64,000 nt of DNA from contig NC_056766.1 in the NCBI RefSeq assembly GCF_018687715.1, positions 39,961,433 to 40,025,432 of the forward strand, in the 5' to 3' direction. The position numbers were made by a program, and so were the translations under genes. This DNA is from Carya illinoinensis (taxonomy: Eukaryota; Streptophyta; Magnoliopsida; Fagales; Juglandaceae). The notes under the pieces are model-generated. The model was not told the DNA's origin and did not search any database. It saw only the letters and a list, made by a program, of their open reading frames with translations. The stretch's first letter is position 1, and every line of letters starts with the position of its first letter. Shown piece after piece: positions 1-12,515 of this stretch.

Positions 1-153
1 GTTATCCACTATAAGTACTATATATTGGGGTGTGTGATAGTAATTAAGTTTTTTGGATCACTTTAAATCTTAGGATATCTGTGATGATCACGTATTTTTT
101 CTTGCTGATTAACCATCGTTTAGTTGTTTACGGAAGTATATATTCTTGTCCAG

Positions 154-3100
154 GAACAAGGGGATATTATTTGTCGCTATTGATCAAAGCAAGCCGCTCT
201 CGGATCAAGGCCCTTTTGACATCGTGTTGCACAAGGTCTGCAAACCTTTTTTTTTATTTTAATTCTTTGGGAATCTACTTTTCCTACTGTGCTGTTCTAA
301 AATGATCAGATGAAGGCTTGTAGATTACTTTCTTTTGTGACATAAATTATTCGCACTTTCTCCATTTGCACAAGACTTGATTTTGTAGATGCTCATGCAG
401 CTCATCTGGAAATTTTTTAATTTTTAATTTTTTCCTCTTAATTGCAGTTATCAGGAAAGGAATGGCGCCGGATCATTGAGGTTGGTCTATTTAGATGCTA
501 TATATGTTGTCTAAAATCATTTTTGACACTTGAGATTGATTGCTTCTGAAACCGTGTTTCACATATCACTTACTTTGCATAGTTTATAAGTTACTATTTT
601 TAAACAACTTCGTGTTTCACATATCACATACTTTACATCATTTTATAAGTTACTATTTTTAAACAACGGATTAAAGATTATCACCAACAGTGGCTGATAA
701 GTGGCTGATAAGTAATCAGTAATCAGATCTTTTCTTGCTTAAGACTTACTCCGGTCTGACATAATGTGCAGAGTGCTTGCTCTTTCCTCCATCTTGAATC
801 ATTACCCGATATTAGGTCCAGGCCTCAAGGTTCCAGATGAGGATGTTTCTTCTCCCATGGTCATCATGCTGATTTGTTCAGGTTTTCTGAAAGCCCTTGT
901 TTCCAAGAAAAAAAATGGATTTATCTGGAATGAGATCATTTTCGAGGGTTAACAGTTACCGATTTTGTCAGCTGAATGGGAGATGGCTCATAAAGTGCTA
1001 CTTATTCAAGATCTTCTACATATGATTTTCAGTCTTGCTACAATTCAAAATCTAGGAATAGGTTCTGTAAATCAAAGTTTCTCCAACAATTCTTTTGGAT
1101 TATTCATACTTCTAGGTTACACCAGGAGAACTTTCTGACTTCCGGCTAGGTTCAAGCTATTATGTTCTGGTTTCTGGTTGCTTATGTTTTTGGGATGTTT
1201 AGGTAGCAAATGAACTAAATAAACCTTTTTCACAATTTTTTCTTCACTATTATTCCAAACCTACTAACTGTACTAATTACATCCATTACCTGCCATGCTT
1301 GAGAGTCAGACAGACTGCAATTCTGGCTCTATCTTTTATGACCCCACTGTAAGGATTTCTGTGTTTATGATGAAGTGCATAAGAGTTTATGGATAATCAT
1401 TAGTATTTGGCTACTTGGTCCTAAAGTTGTATGATATTTACAATAAACAAATTGGAGAAAGTATTCATGCCATTGTATGTATTACTGGCATTAAAGATGC
1501 GTTTTAATGGATTGTGAGCAATGAAATCTGCTTTACCTGCTAGATTTGATGAAGTTGTTGGTTTTTTATCGATATTTTGTGTGTATCACAATCAAATCTC
1601 AACGCTCAGATTCAATCTAAAGGCAATTATTTTAAGCAAGGCCTTGATCGTATTATTTACTACAGCTCAACAAAATTGGTTCTATACAATTGGCAGATTA
1701 CTAGTGCCCATTTGGAGTACTGATGTGATGCTCTTTTTTTTTCACCATACGATTTATCTTTAATTCCTCGCTCATAGAATGTATTTAGGTACCTTATGTA
1801 TACTTCCTGTATACACGGGCCATGCCTAGTATATTCTGATCAATAATATTTATCTTTTACTTATAAAAAAAAAAAAAAAATATGCTCTTTCTTTCACCAC
1901 ACATTTTTTTAAGGCTGGTCAAGGAAATTTTGTAAAAGCAAAATAACCCCCAATTCCAACGTAGAATCCTGAAGTTTTTTATTGGCATTTGTTGAAGACT
2001 CTGTTACTGGTTGAATTCTATCTGAGTCATGCAGAATCTGCAGGATCCATCTGCCAATAAGTATTTTTTTTTTCATTTTTTCCTAGCTAGATTTGATAAT
2101 TCATATTTCATAATTCCATAAGTCTCCTCTCATCTGAAATCTTGGACACCCAAGGGGGCATGAGTGGAATGGTCCTCATTAACATTGGTTCTAGGTTAAT
2201 GACTTTGATGAGGATTTAATTCCTGGTATAAATGAGTGGTGGACTTGTTTTCATACAAAAGCAGGCACTTATGATGAATATAAATATAAGTCGTGATAGT
2301 AACCCTTTTGTTGCTATCAATGGCTTCTAGACTTGGATCTGGACAGGCCATTCCCAATGCAGTAGGACTTTCTTGCTTCTGTTGAAGTTCATTCCATTAC
2401 TGATTTGAGTCCTTAACAGTGTGCTTTGTGACATATCTTATTATTCGTTTTAAGCATCCTTCTTCCCTTCTTCAGTGTTCCTTGACATACTAAACATGAT
2501 GTTTGGGGACAATTCTGTGAAGTACTTTGATTTCTTAATAGCTGTAAATATTTTAAAAATACATGTGATTTTGGTGATTAACAATTTAGGTGTATGTTGC
2601 TTCTGATAATCAGCATTTTTTCCGTCTTTTTGCATTGTGTGTGCAAAGACAGCTGGCATTATGTCCTTGAATCTTCTCAAGGATAAGAAAGGAAAGTGTC
2701 TTGAAGCATTTTCCCCCAATTTGGACAATACTGATGTCTTCTTGATGCTTTCTCAAACAAATTTTGGTATCGGTCGTTTCATATAATAGGACAAGGTTTT
2801 AGTTTTTGGAGCACAATATGTTACAGATTTGATCAGGCATGGTTTATCAAATATCATTTTGAAAGGTATGCACATTCTTACCCTCTTTCCTTCTATGTTT
2901 GCAGGACTACAGGCAAACACATCCAGAAGTAACAGTTCTTGATCCTCCAGATGCCATACAACATTTACGGAATCGCCAATTCATGCTCCAGGCTGTTGCT
3001 GATCTGAACTTATCCGACTCCTATGGTAATTTGTGTGTCTAGTTCCTAGGTTTTTTGGCTTGACATTCTGCTGGCAGGTTTGGCACGTAATGTAAAGGGT

Positions 3101-4908
3101 GAAATGATGTATGGAAACAAACTTATTAAAAAAGAAGAAGAAGATATGTATGGAAACTGAACTTTTTGCTTCGTGATGCCAACTGTCATGATGCTAATGA
3201 TTAACTACCATGCAGGCAAAGTTGGTGTTCCCAGGCAATTGGTAATCAAGAGAGATGCATCATCCATCCCTGATGCAGTTACTAAAGCTGGGCTGACACT
3301 ACCACTTGGTACATATTTGTCTTGCATTTGCAGCTACTTGTAGCAAGTTATCATAGAATTATAGGGTAATCGATGTTATGGGATTTATGTCAAAAGAAAA
3401 TTATTTTAATGGGATAAATTACTTCCTCAGTTGATTGTATGAAAGAAGTAGTTAATGATCAGGTGATGATTTGCGTTTGTGTATCTGTTTCAGTTGCGAA
3501 GCCATTGGTGGCTGATGGAAGTGCAAAGTCACATGAATTATCACTCGCTTATGATCAGAACTCCCTTCTAAAACTTGAACCTCCACTTGTTCTACAGGAG
3601 TTTGTTAACCATGGTATGAGATTTCTATCCATGTGTCTTGTTACCTTTACTGTTGCCATAAATGCCTCATAGTTTCAAAATTTTCGTTCCTTTTATGGTT
3701 TGTAGGAGGTGTTCTATTCAAGGTATATATCGTTGGTGAAGCTATAAAGGTGGTCAGACGTTTCTCTCTACCTGATGTCAGTAAAAGGGAGCTCTCAAAA
3801 AATGCTGGTGTCTATCGCGTTCCAAGGGTTTCTTGTGCTGCTGCTTCAGCAGATGATGCGGATCTGGACCCCGGTATTGCTGGTGAGCTATAATATCTGA
3901 GAACTGTTACCTTTATACATTGGTTTGAGTTTTCTTTTTAGTTTTTGTGTGTTTCATTATGGGCTTGGTTTACATTGTTAAACTTATGGGCAAAGAAGTT
4001 TCAGCTTAATGGCTGGTGGGGATGATTGGATTGGTTGTGCCTTGGAGCCACTCTTAACCTCATATCAGATTTTTATCCTTAGTGCAATCTTGGTGATGTA
4101 AAAGAGTTTGAGCTCAAGGCATCAACAGTCAGTGTCCAGGTCTCGAAATCTCAGTTTTAGGCTATGGGCATGAAGACTTTGGCAGAGCCTCTCTAACATA
4201 CTTGATCATGGTTTCCTCTGCAGAGCTCCCTCCATTACCTTTACTTGAGAAACTTGCAAAGGAACTTCGTCGTCAGCTGGTAATTTTTTCATTATTTCTC
4301 TCAATTCTTCAGCAGCACATGTGCTTATGCATTAATCGTAATGTTTTCGTTACTATTTCTTTGTAGGGTCTACGGCTCTTCAACTTGGATATTATCCGAG
4401 AGCATGGTAGCTGTAATCATTTTTATGTCATTGACATTAATTATTTCCCTGGTAAGCCAACCTTTCTTCTTCATATGAACGTGGTATCTCTTCCTAGTTA
4501 ACCCTTCTCGATGATGATATTAACTACTCCCCCGAAGTTTTACGTGAAAGGATTCTCATTCGAAGTCTTCTGTGATGGGCTATTACTAATTTTTGTTCTA
4601 ACATTGATGAATGTTGTTTTAAACACCTGTATCGTAGTAAACTCAGGGAGGCTTACCTCTTGAACTGCAATTTGCATTTCTTTTCTTCAAATTCTTGGTT
4701 CTCAAATACTGTTACGCACCTGTTTATGTCATCGCTTTTAGTTTAAATTCCTAGTTCTCTTGTGCCGATGTGCCATGTGGTTCTTAAAGTGTGTTTTTTC
4801 CCCCGCTACATTGGAACAGGGTATGGAAAGATGCCAGAATATGAGCACATATTCACAGATTTCCTTTTGAGCCTGGTGCCAGGCAAGTACAAAAAAAGAT
4901 CCTGCTAA
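154..4908 (+). CDS. ITPK3: Inositol-tetrakisphosphate 1-kinase / inositol 1,3,4-trisphosphate 5/6-kinase (ITPK3-like), 5' end missing
   Basis: This enzyme phosphorylates inositol tris- and tetrakisphosphates on the route to phytate and inositol pyrophosphates; it is a soluble ATP-grasp protein. Visible exons: 154-235, 448-480, 2905-3025, 3216-3308, 3494-3613, 3706-3882, 4224-4279, 4367-4451, 4820-4908, all with GT-AG borders. They splice to 284 residues plus stop. The protein has the ITPK signature order: [14 protein letters not shown], then [33 protein letters not shown] (ATP-binding Lys), [19 protein letters not shown], and the metal-binding end NLDII...[18 protein letters not shown] (Asp, Asp, Asn). 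Typical members have 320-390 residues, so N-terminal exons lie left of the window; exon 154 starts on the last base of a codon. The second visible exon is only 33 bp. The Arabidopsis ITPK2/ITPK3 branch fits best, but the paralogue number is a guess. Introns carry small LINE insertions. Confidence 0.93.
1753..1880 (+). mobile_element. 5'-truncated LINE 3' end in an ITPK intron
   Basis: About 128 bp ending in ACTTATAAAA and a 16-base A run. Its body (TGTATACTTCCTGTATACACGG, then GCC-rich text and an AATAA-like signal) matches the 3' end of the larger LINE at 53580-53664 in layout and wording. It is flanked by an aged target-site duplication: ATGCTCTTT...TTCACCA at 1728-1752 and again at 1882-1903, with a few substitutions. 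It sits in sense orientation in the intron between exons 448-480 and 2905-3025. Confidence 0.75.
3119..3145 (+). mobile_element. Micro-insertion: LINE tail stub with 12-bp TSD
   Basis: A 27-bp insert containing ACTTATTAAAAAAGAAGAAG, the same tail wording as the LINE family here. It is flanked by an exact 12-bp direct repeat ATGTATGGAAAC (3107-3118 and 3146-3157). It lies in the ITPK intron after exon 2905-3025. Confidence 0.6.
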
Positions 4909-6689
4909 GAACCGTTTATGGCCTTTGTGAATGAAACGAGTGGCAATCGGAATGAAAAATCACCACACCTCAATAAAAGTATCTGCAGAAGAGACCGATA
5001 CTCTGAAGTAGAAATACCATATCACCTCAACAAGTAGCTGAAGGAAAAGCTTTTCTGCTTAGGGTGATGCCATGTACAGTATCATGTGCTGGCCGGAGGA
5101 GGGGGCGCCATGCGAAGTGTAAATGGTCCAGACCTTCGACTTCTGTAATTACCTACTGGGAAGAAGGATATGTTGACATTTAGCATCCCAGCCTGTACAA
5201 AGTTCAACTATCCACCTTGTCCACGGTTCCCATGGGTCTAACTAAGCTTTTGTTCTTGATTGTTTTTTGTGTCAACCCAATATTTCATGTTCTAATTTGG
5301 TGATACAAGCAGTTGGGGAATACGCACAATTGGAGATGTTCAATGACATATTTTGGAGTGTGGCATCCATCTCACCTGTATCAAAGCAGTTCTAGATTCA
5401 ATCAACCCTATGTTTTTTGTCCAATCTAATAATGAGGCAAAAACAGGCCAAGTCGATGTATGAGAATTGTAGCTGTATAATATTTTGGAGTGTTTTCTTT
5501 CAAATTTTGGGTGCCTAAATGGAAGGCGTTTTCTCCGGCGTGTAATCGAATAAGCTACTTGACATTATTTGAGTAATGTTAGATACAGTTAGAAATTATG
5601 CAAATATTGTGTACTCATTTAAAAAATATATATGAGATGTATTAGTAAAAAATTAAATTTTTTTTATGTGAATTCTATTTTTAAATTTTTTTTTTTTTCA
5701 AAAAGGAATAGACACATTCTATGATTGTAAATATAAATCTATTAACACTCAAACAAAAGTACAGCAAAGATTGATTTAACTAGGTAGCCTGCTCGAATGT
5801 AATATAATGCTTATATATAATGATAAAACTCTGTTAGGTATGAAGTAACGATATATATTAAAAACATATACATTAATTTGTGTGTATGAATATAATTTAA
5901 CTAGTTTCTTATATGGAAATTTTCAAGAATGCAGTATACGAGACTTGGGTTTACTGTAGGGATGGATTCGAAGGGCCCTGCCTTGAAGAGATTTCCGACA
6001 TCAAAAAAAATATATATATATATAATTATGATTACAAATTTTAATATTTTATAAGTATAATTTTGATTTTAACTAATAAATTAAAAATACATTGCAATTT
6101 TGATTAATTTAGTTTATATTTATTATCACATTTATTTTTATATATTTATTTATTATCCTTTTCAAAATGAGAAACAAGAAACTAAAGTTTTTTTGAGTCG
6201 AACTCGATTGAAAACTTGATTTGAAGACTTGAGATTTGAGCACTCGACCGAGCTCGAGTTGAATTTTAGACTCCCGAGTTTGATACTAGCCGAACTCGAG
6301 TCAATTTTGAGATATTCAAACCGGGGTCAGACAATTTTCAGTGACTTTTCACTTGCCTGAACTCGATACAGCCGACGGACTCGACCTACTCGTGCTATGC
6401 AGTGTTACCATGTGATTAACATTGTTGAATGAATCATGGAACAATAACACCAGAATAAAGTTGCAACGGCTGGGTTGTTGGTAGCAGCACTTCATGCAAA
6501 ACATTTGAATGTCTAAGAGGATTAATATCAAACGGGTAGAATGGACTCCGTGTTTCTCCCACGCATACTTAAAAAAGGCCCATCAAGTGTTAGACAAAAA
6601 GCAGTACATTAGATAAATCAAACCTGGAAGCATTAACATGTGAAACACCCGAGACCGTAAACACAGTAACTCGGAACAGTACAAGAGCA
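4909..6689. other. ITPK 3' flank and spacer
   Basis: The ITPK 3' UTR probably runs to about 5.4-5.55 kb, where base composition is still mixed; I could not fix a poly(A) site. After that the sequence is AT-rich, with a MITE at 5571-5750, an (AT)n tract near 6010, and a patch at 6190-6330 rich in the repeated words CGAACTCGA and GAGCTCGAG, a pattern common in plant transposon remnants. No other gene was recognised. Confidence 0.6.
5571..5750. repeat. MITE, same family as 7840-8011
   Basis: It begins GAGTAATGTTAGATACAGTTAG and ends with a sequence whose reverse complement starts GAGTGTTAATAGAT, so the ends are imperfect inverted repeats. The left end matches the reverse complement of the right end of the 7840-8011 element (GAGTAATGTTTGATACAGTTA). 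The interior is A/T-rich with poly-A and poly-T arms. I could not settle the target-site duplication. Confidence 0.5.
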
Positions 6690-7028
6690 CTACTCAGTTA
6701 TGGGTGGCGCTGGTGGAGGGGGAGGGGCAACGTCCACTTGAGAAGAAGCATCGCCAGAGACCTCCAGAGTCCAGTCAGGAGGCAACGGCGGCAGAGGAGC
6801 GTACACTGTGGGTTTGCGCCTTCTGTCCCATCCCTGCGATTTGCGCGGCCTCGTCTTCATGTGGTGCGCAGTCGCCTTCTTCTGCGGCCTCGACGAACAC
6901 TCTATCACCAACCCACCACTGCCGCCACCCAATGAGCCTATCTTCGCCCCACCGCGCTTAAACGATGTAAAACCAGAGGAAATGGGCAACACCAAGACAC
7001 TCGATCCGAACGCAGCCGAAATTGACAT
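6690..7028 (-). CDS. PSRP6: Plastid-specific 50S ribosomal protein 6, chloroplastic (PSRP6)
   Basis: A 112-residue single-exon protein. It is a small plastid-specific subunit of the chloroplast 50S ribosome, made in the cytosol and imported. Residues 1 to about 43 are a Ser/Gly-rich transit peptide (MSISAAFGSSVLVLP...). The conserved core follows: VIECSSRPQKKATAHHMKTR, then RRKPTVYAPLPPLPPDWTLE, matching the Arabidopsis protein as I know it. The C-terminus is an acidic/Pro-rich tail (APPPPPAPPITE). The start ATG at 7028-7026 gives the expected transit peptide. Two TGGGCC (site II) elements lie upstream at 7201-7236, as is usual for nuclear genes of organelle translation. The ORFs on the opposite strand are shadows of this gene. 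Confidence 0.93.
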   Translation of the reverse strand: MSISAAFGSSVLVLPISSGFTSFKRGGAKIGSLGGGSGGLVIECSSRPQKKATAHHMKTRPRKSQGWDRRRKPTVYAPLPPLPPDWTLEVSGDASSQVDVAPPPPPAPPITE

Positions 7029-7200
7029 GGTTGTTTTTCTTCTTCGTTTCAGGCTCTGAAACAGTCTCTCCGAACGCGCGAGAGGACCGATAAAAATGGG
7101 TTTGTGTGGACCTCTCGATTGTGGATGAGAATTCGAGATTACATTATTATCTACGCAGAAGTGTCAGTGTGCTTCACATAGAAGGAACTCCATTCCTCTT

Positions 7201-7236
7201 TGGGCCTCACTTTTCTTGATATTTGATTTCGGCCCA
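7201..7236 (-). promoter_or_regulatory. Paired site II elements upstream of PSRP6
   Basis: TGGGCC at 7201-7206 and GGCCCA at 7231-7236 form an inverted pair about 175-210 bp upstream of the PSRP6 ATG. Site II motifs are known TCP-bound elements in promoters of plant ribosomal and organelle-protein genes. That they act here is an inference. Confidence 0.5.
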
Positions 7237-7839
7237 ATATGAATGTACCTCTCCATTGCTGAGCATTTCACTGTCTATCGGAATGGTTCATGAGTCCAAT
7301 AAGCAATAACGACAGTGATAGGCTAGCTATCAAACGTGTCTATTAAGTATATATATATATTAGTATAAATAATTTTTTTAATTTTTTTTCTTTTAAGTAT
7401 TTCTTAAACATATTTAACCATTAAATATAAATATATATATATATATAAATTCACTAATATTCACTTCCTAAACTATTAAGAAAAAATAAAAATATATGAA
7501 TATGCATATTTAGTAGTTATACTATCATTTTCTAAGCAATAAAGTGAAGTGTTATTGTGTATAAGATATAAATAGGTTGGGAATCTCATGTATTTAACTT
7601 GTTAAAGGTGAAACTATACTAATCTTTGTAAATTTATTGGGAGTTTAAAAGAAAAGTGTTATAGTTTTAAAGAGATTTTATAAAAATAAATTCACAAATT
7701 AATATTTCTTGATATAGTACGCTAGATTATAAAGTAAATTTAATGTATCACATCAAGAAATATTAGTTTGTAAACTTACTTTTCAAAATCTTAATCATAA
7801 TGATAGTCTTAAGAATCTTTTATGGACTATTTAATCAAA

Positions 7840-8011
7840 GAGAAATGATATTTGTGATTGTGAGTGTATAAGTGTCGTGCAATCTTTTTGAAAAAAATAA
7901 ATAAATATAAAATCCACATGAAAAAAATTTAATTTTTTAATAATAGACTCCACTTTTTTTTCAAAACGATTACATGACGCTTGCACTTTATAACTGTATC
8001 AAACATTACTC
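7840..8011. repeat. Mutator-type MITE with 9-bp TSD
   Basis: A 172-bp element with imperfect terminal inverted repeats: left GAGAAATGATATTTGTG..., right end complement GAGTAATGTTTGATACAG.... It is flanked by the exact 9-bp duplication TTAATCAAA at 7831-7839 and 8012-8020. The 9-bp TSD points to the Mutator-like superfamily. It has no coding capacity. Confidence 0.75.
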
Positions 8012-8112
8012 TTAATCAAATTTGATTAATTTTGGCTGACGAATTACTTTTGTTCAAGCTCGGACGTGCAAGTCCTTTGAAAGATTGTGAGATCTACCAA
8101 AAAGACTATTAG

Positions 8113-8143
<31 letters not shown>

Positions 8144-9123
8144 TATCTAAAAAGAGGGTTGTCGTGAACTTGCATGTCCAAAACTAGTATCAAGCATGTC
8201 TCTGTCTTTAAGATGGGCAAAGTATGTAACTATACATGTTGGATTACTAAATGTGACAAAGAACGAATAACTCGATAGTTGTGTTCGATAAAGGCATACT
8301 CTCATCCAATTTGCAAACATCTCCTAATCTACAATCACCCCTAAACTACCAAAATTGTAATGAACCCTATTTTCTGTTTGAAAGGACACATTACACGTCA
8401 AATTCAAGAGAAGTTTTGAGGAGACTATAGTGGATTTTGGTGTTGAGAAATATTGAGAAGAGTTGTAAATAGTAATAAAAAGTAGACAAAATGTAATAAT
8501 AAAGTAATGAATAGTAATAAAAAGTAGATAGAAAATAATAAATAAAAAAATAATAATAATAATAATAATAAGTGTTGAGAATACCTCCAAAATGCAGCCT
8601 AAATACAAATTAGATAGTAACTTCGGGGAAGATTGTATATTTTCTTTTAGTTGGAATTTACCAATTTAAGAATCTTTTGTAATTCATTGAATAATCCAGG
8701 CCCGTGAGCCAAAAGTCTAGTGATTACACCCGTTGACGAGTACTAGCAATGATTTCGTATGTTTTTCTATTTTCCCTCTTGTTATTTTATTTTTGACAAT
8801 GACTTCATTTGGAGTACTCTTGGTTTGTCAAACGTTATGAATTTCCAACGTTGGTGCTTATATGGGTTGGCACGCATGTTTATATAAATAGACAAATCAT
8901 GTAGGTGATGATGGTAATGTAGAAAATGTCTCGTCCCCTCACAAGTTTTTTCATTTTTGTCTTAAATACTTGTTCTTGTGAGATGATTAAATCAATCCAT
9001 CAATGAAGCTGGAATTCATATAACAATATAATAAGTGACGATAGAGATCATTAATTCATTCTCCTAATTTCAAAAGAATAATGTTATGTTCTTCGAAATT
9101 TTGTATCGACAATTGTGATTGAT

Positions 9124-9187
9124 GGTGGCTTTTTGATGTGTTTTGTTATTTAATAAAAATGACCCAAAAACATATCAAAAAGCCACC
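9124..9187. repeat. Short hairpin with 21-bp arms
   Basis: The left arm GGTGGCTTTTTGATGTGTTTT (9124-9144) pairs with 9167-9187 (complement GGTGGCTTTTTGATATGTTTT) with one mismatch; the loop is 22 bases. The pairing does not extend beyond the arms. It may be a small foldback element or a small-RNA-like hairpin; nothing in the sequence shows expression. Confidence 0.6.
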
Positions 9188-11811
9188 ATAGGTGTTACAC
9201 CTCGCACTCCTATAGTTAAAAATAATGTCATTTTTAAATATATTAAGAATCGATGTGTTACTACTGACCTTAACTTAAAAATTATTAATTTTTATTCTAA
9301 ATAAAGCATCAGGTAAAAAAGAAGATTTTATATAATAAAAGATAGTTCACTAACATATTGAAATCATAAAGAGAATATGTGGAAAATTTTATTAAAATTT
9401 ATCAAACTTGTACCATAAAAATTATAATGTAATTGTGTATATGATCTAAGCCTATGTTACATCTCTTTAGGCCAAGTTTCATCCTGTGGCTCCACCTTTA
9501 TAAATATTTTTACTTGGGCTAGTTTAAAACATAAAACAAATTAAAATGAGTTGAAAACTCAGTAAGAAATATATTATAACGTAGACATGCTAAACATAAG
9601 ATTTTGTCATAAAATATTTTATACTGAGAATTAAAATCATGACTATTTATGCGTATGCTTATGATATGTGTGACTTGTATTGAATTATCTAATTTATTAG
9701 AATGATCTGACTTATCTGACTGATTTGTTGACTAACACCCTTAACTATGTGTGCAAGACTGTGCACCAACCCCACATCTTATGATCATAAGGGGAATTAT
9801 TGATCTGATAATAATATTATGGTGGACCATGCTTGAGTCCGTGGCTTGCACACCCAGCATGACTACATTAGTACCATACATCCGAATGATCATTTGATTA
9901 ATTTGATATTTATTTTAAGCTTGATCTTATATAAGTTGACATGTCTTATGAACATGAGATGCATGATACATACAATAATATGATATACAGAATGAAACAT
10001 GATCATGAATTTCATGAATGACGTGCTTCCAGATGTTATGACATGTATGATAACATAAACAATGTCTTCTAAAAAATTGGCTTTAATAAAAATATATCTA
10101 ACTAACTAACATTTGTTACTCTTAATTTTATAATCAAGCTACTCACTTCTTAGCATTAATTCAATATTTTTGACACCTAATCGATCACTTATAAAATAGG
10201 CACCTAATTTGTATAAATCTTTAATTAAATACATATTTTGTAATTAAAGAAAATTCAAAATTCCTAGACAACCTGTATTTTCTAAAAACTAAGGTCTCTT
10301 AAAAAGTCTGACATGATTTATGTTTGACATAGAGAGAGGGTGACGGAGAGTTTGATGTTTAATCTGCACAAAGGGAAGTGAGCGACTTGACGAGATTGTG
10401 ATTGATAATGATTGTGTGTGTAATTGGCTTTGACATATAAGGTGGCGGTGGAATTTGGTATTGGGAATTTGGGATTGAATTAAACATGTAAAATTTATGA
10501 ACTTGACAATTTGGTCATTTTGAAATTTTTATTTTTTTTATTTTATATTTAAAAAAATATATATTAATGTATTAAAAATTAATTTCTTAATTATTAAATA
10601 AAAATAAAAATCTGATGAAACGGTAAAGTTGGTAGTACATTCCAATGGGAACTCGATGAATTGATTTTGCTTCAAAATTTAGTAAAATCTAAACCAGTAA
10701 TTTAAAATGAGGAGAATTCTAAATTGGAGATTTATCTCTTTAATGAATTAATAATAATAATCAAGATTAAAATATTTATCATAATATAAAATTAATTATA
10801 AATAAGTAAATACACTAAAAGTATTTTTAAGTCCTAATTTTAGATTTAATAAAACTATTACTATTTTGCCTTCTTAAATAGGAAAATGATACGTCTCTTG
10901 AGTTTGTCCTATAAATTTGACTGTTCATATATTTTATTTTATTTTTTAATATTTTTTATTTAATAGTTAAGAAATTAATTATTAGTGTATGTTTTTTTAA
11001 ATGTTTAAATATATTTAAAAAAAGTTTGAAATAAAAAGTAAAAAAATATATAATTTTTATTAAAAAGTACACCAAGTGGACAAATTAGGAAGACTTAATA
11101 GCATTAGAGTACTGCTACAACCCGAAAGATATTACCGAATTTCCACCGAAGCAGTGTATTTTTTTTTCCTGATTTTTGATTTTTTTTCTTTCATTTTTTT
11201 ACATTTTTAAATAAATAAAAATTCACAACATAACTTAAAAAAATTTATTTAATCACGAAATAAAAAGATTAAAAAAATAGATATATTTCTGTAGACTTTT
11301 GGGGGGTCCCTAAGCATTCTGATAGCATCATTCTTTCAAAAAAAGTAACATCAACCTTGGGGTTCGGGCTATGTAATGAATGATGAATGTATATAATTAA
11401 TATTTTATAATTTAGAGTTTTTAAACAAATTCCATTTGCAGTCTTATTTGAAGATTGTATAGATAGATTTTTTATTAAATAAAAAAAGATATAATTTTAA
11501 AAAAAATATTTTAATAATTTAAAAAATTTTAAATATAAAAATATTTATGTCTGTATTGCAGTTTTTAAATGAAGAATATATATAACATTACTCACTTATT
11601 AGACTCAAAACATAAAATAAAATACGAACTCTACAGTATTTATAACTATTTTGGTAAATTATTTTATATAATATTAAATGTTCAATAAATATTATAAATC
11701 TTTCATGCCCACAAACTTTACTTGCATAAATATAAATTAGGATTTTCAAAAATTTCTTTTTTGAAAATATATATTTGTATATTTTAGAGAGATAAATATA
11801 AAAAAAAAAAT

Positions 11812-11950
11812 TCTATATACAGTTATTTTTGTATATTAATTATATATTATATTAACATGATTAACTGTTTTATTTTTTTAAAATAAAATAATTATTTTTA
11901 TCAATTATATTAATAAAATATATAAAAAATACACAAAGTAACAGCATGTT
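11812..11950. repeat. AT-rich foldback MITE, copy 1
   Basis: The left end TATATACAGTTATTTTTGTAT and the right end (complement CTGTTACTTTGTGTATTTTTT) are inverted repeats. The middle contains AAATAAAATAATTATTTT. Layout and end wording match 15358-15500 and 40560-40700. Confidence 0.6.
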
Positions 11951-12195
11951 ACAAAATTATTTTTTTAACCAAATTGTAAAACACATTTGCAACAAAAGAA
12001 TCGTAAAAAATCCACAACACATAATACAAAATATTGAAATCGCCATAAATATTATATAATAATTTCAATGAGATAAGGCAGAGGCGATTTCAACAACAAA
12101 AAAATAAAATAAAATAAAATGTCAATATCTTCAGCACATGATCACGCAACTGCTCCTGATTCTTATCGTCGAAATATCCCGTTTGTTTATCAAAA

Positions 12196-12416
12196 CAGAA
12201 ATGATTTGTGCAGTTGGGAAATGCAGTCGGCGTGCAGTCGGCTGTAAAAAAAAAATTAATACAGGACCTACATGAAAAAAAATATTATTTTTATAACTTT
12301 TTATAATTCATGCAGGTCCTCCTGAATATAAAATAATTTTTTTATAATTTTTTTTTATTCATTCCGTACAGTCGACTGCACGCCGACTGCGTTTCCCGAC
12401 TGCGTGTAGCAAAGCC
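12196..12416. repeat. Mutator-type MITE, copy 1 of 2
   Basis: 221 bp, nearly identical to 12516-12736 and in the same orientation. It has long GC-rich inverted ends: GCAGT(T/C)GGGAAATGCAGTC then GGCGTGCAGTCGGCTGTA on the left, and their complement on the right, around an AT-rich core. No matching 9-bp duplication is visible at its own borders. Confidence 0.75.
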
Positions 12417-12515
12417 AAATTCGTTCAAATCCATTCCCTTCATAGTACAGCTATTATCCACATTTCCCCAACTTCAACCCAATCTTCCAAGTTCCAACCA
12501 ATCCTAATTTTAAAT

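Noticed and set aside
6704..7059. Three plus-strand ORFs of 65-85 residues
   Set aside because: They overlap PSRP6 on the opposite strand, whose protein is clearly recognisable; they are shadows.
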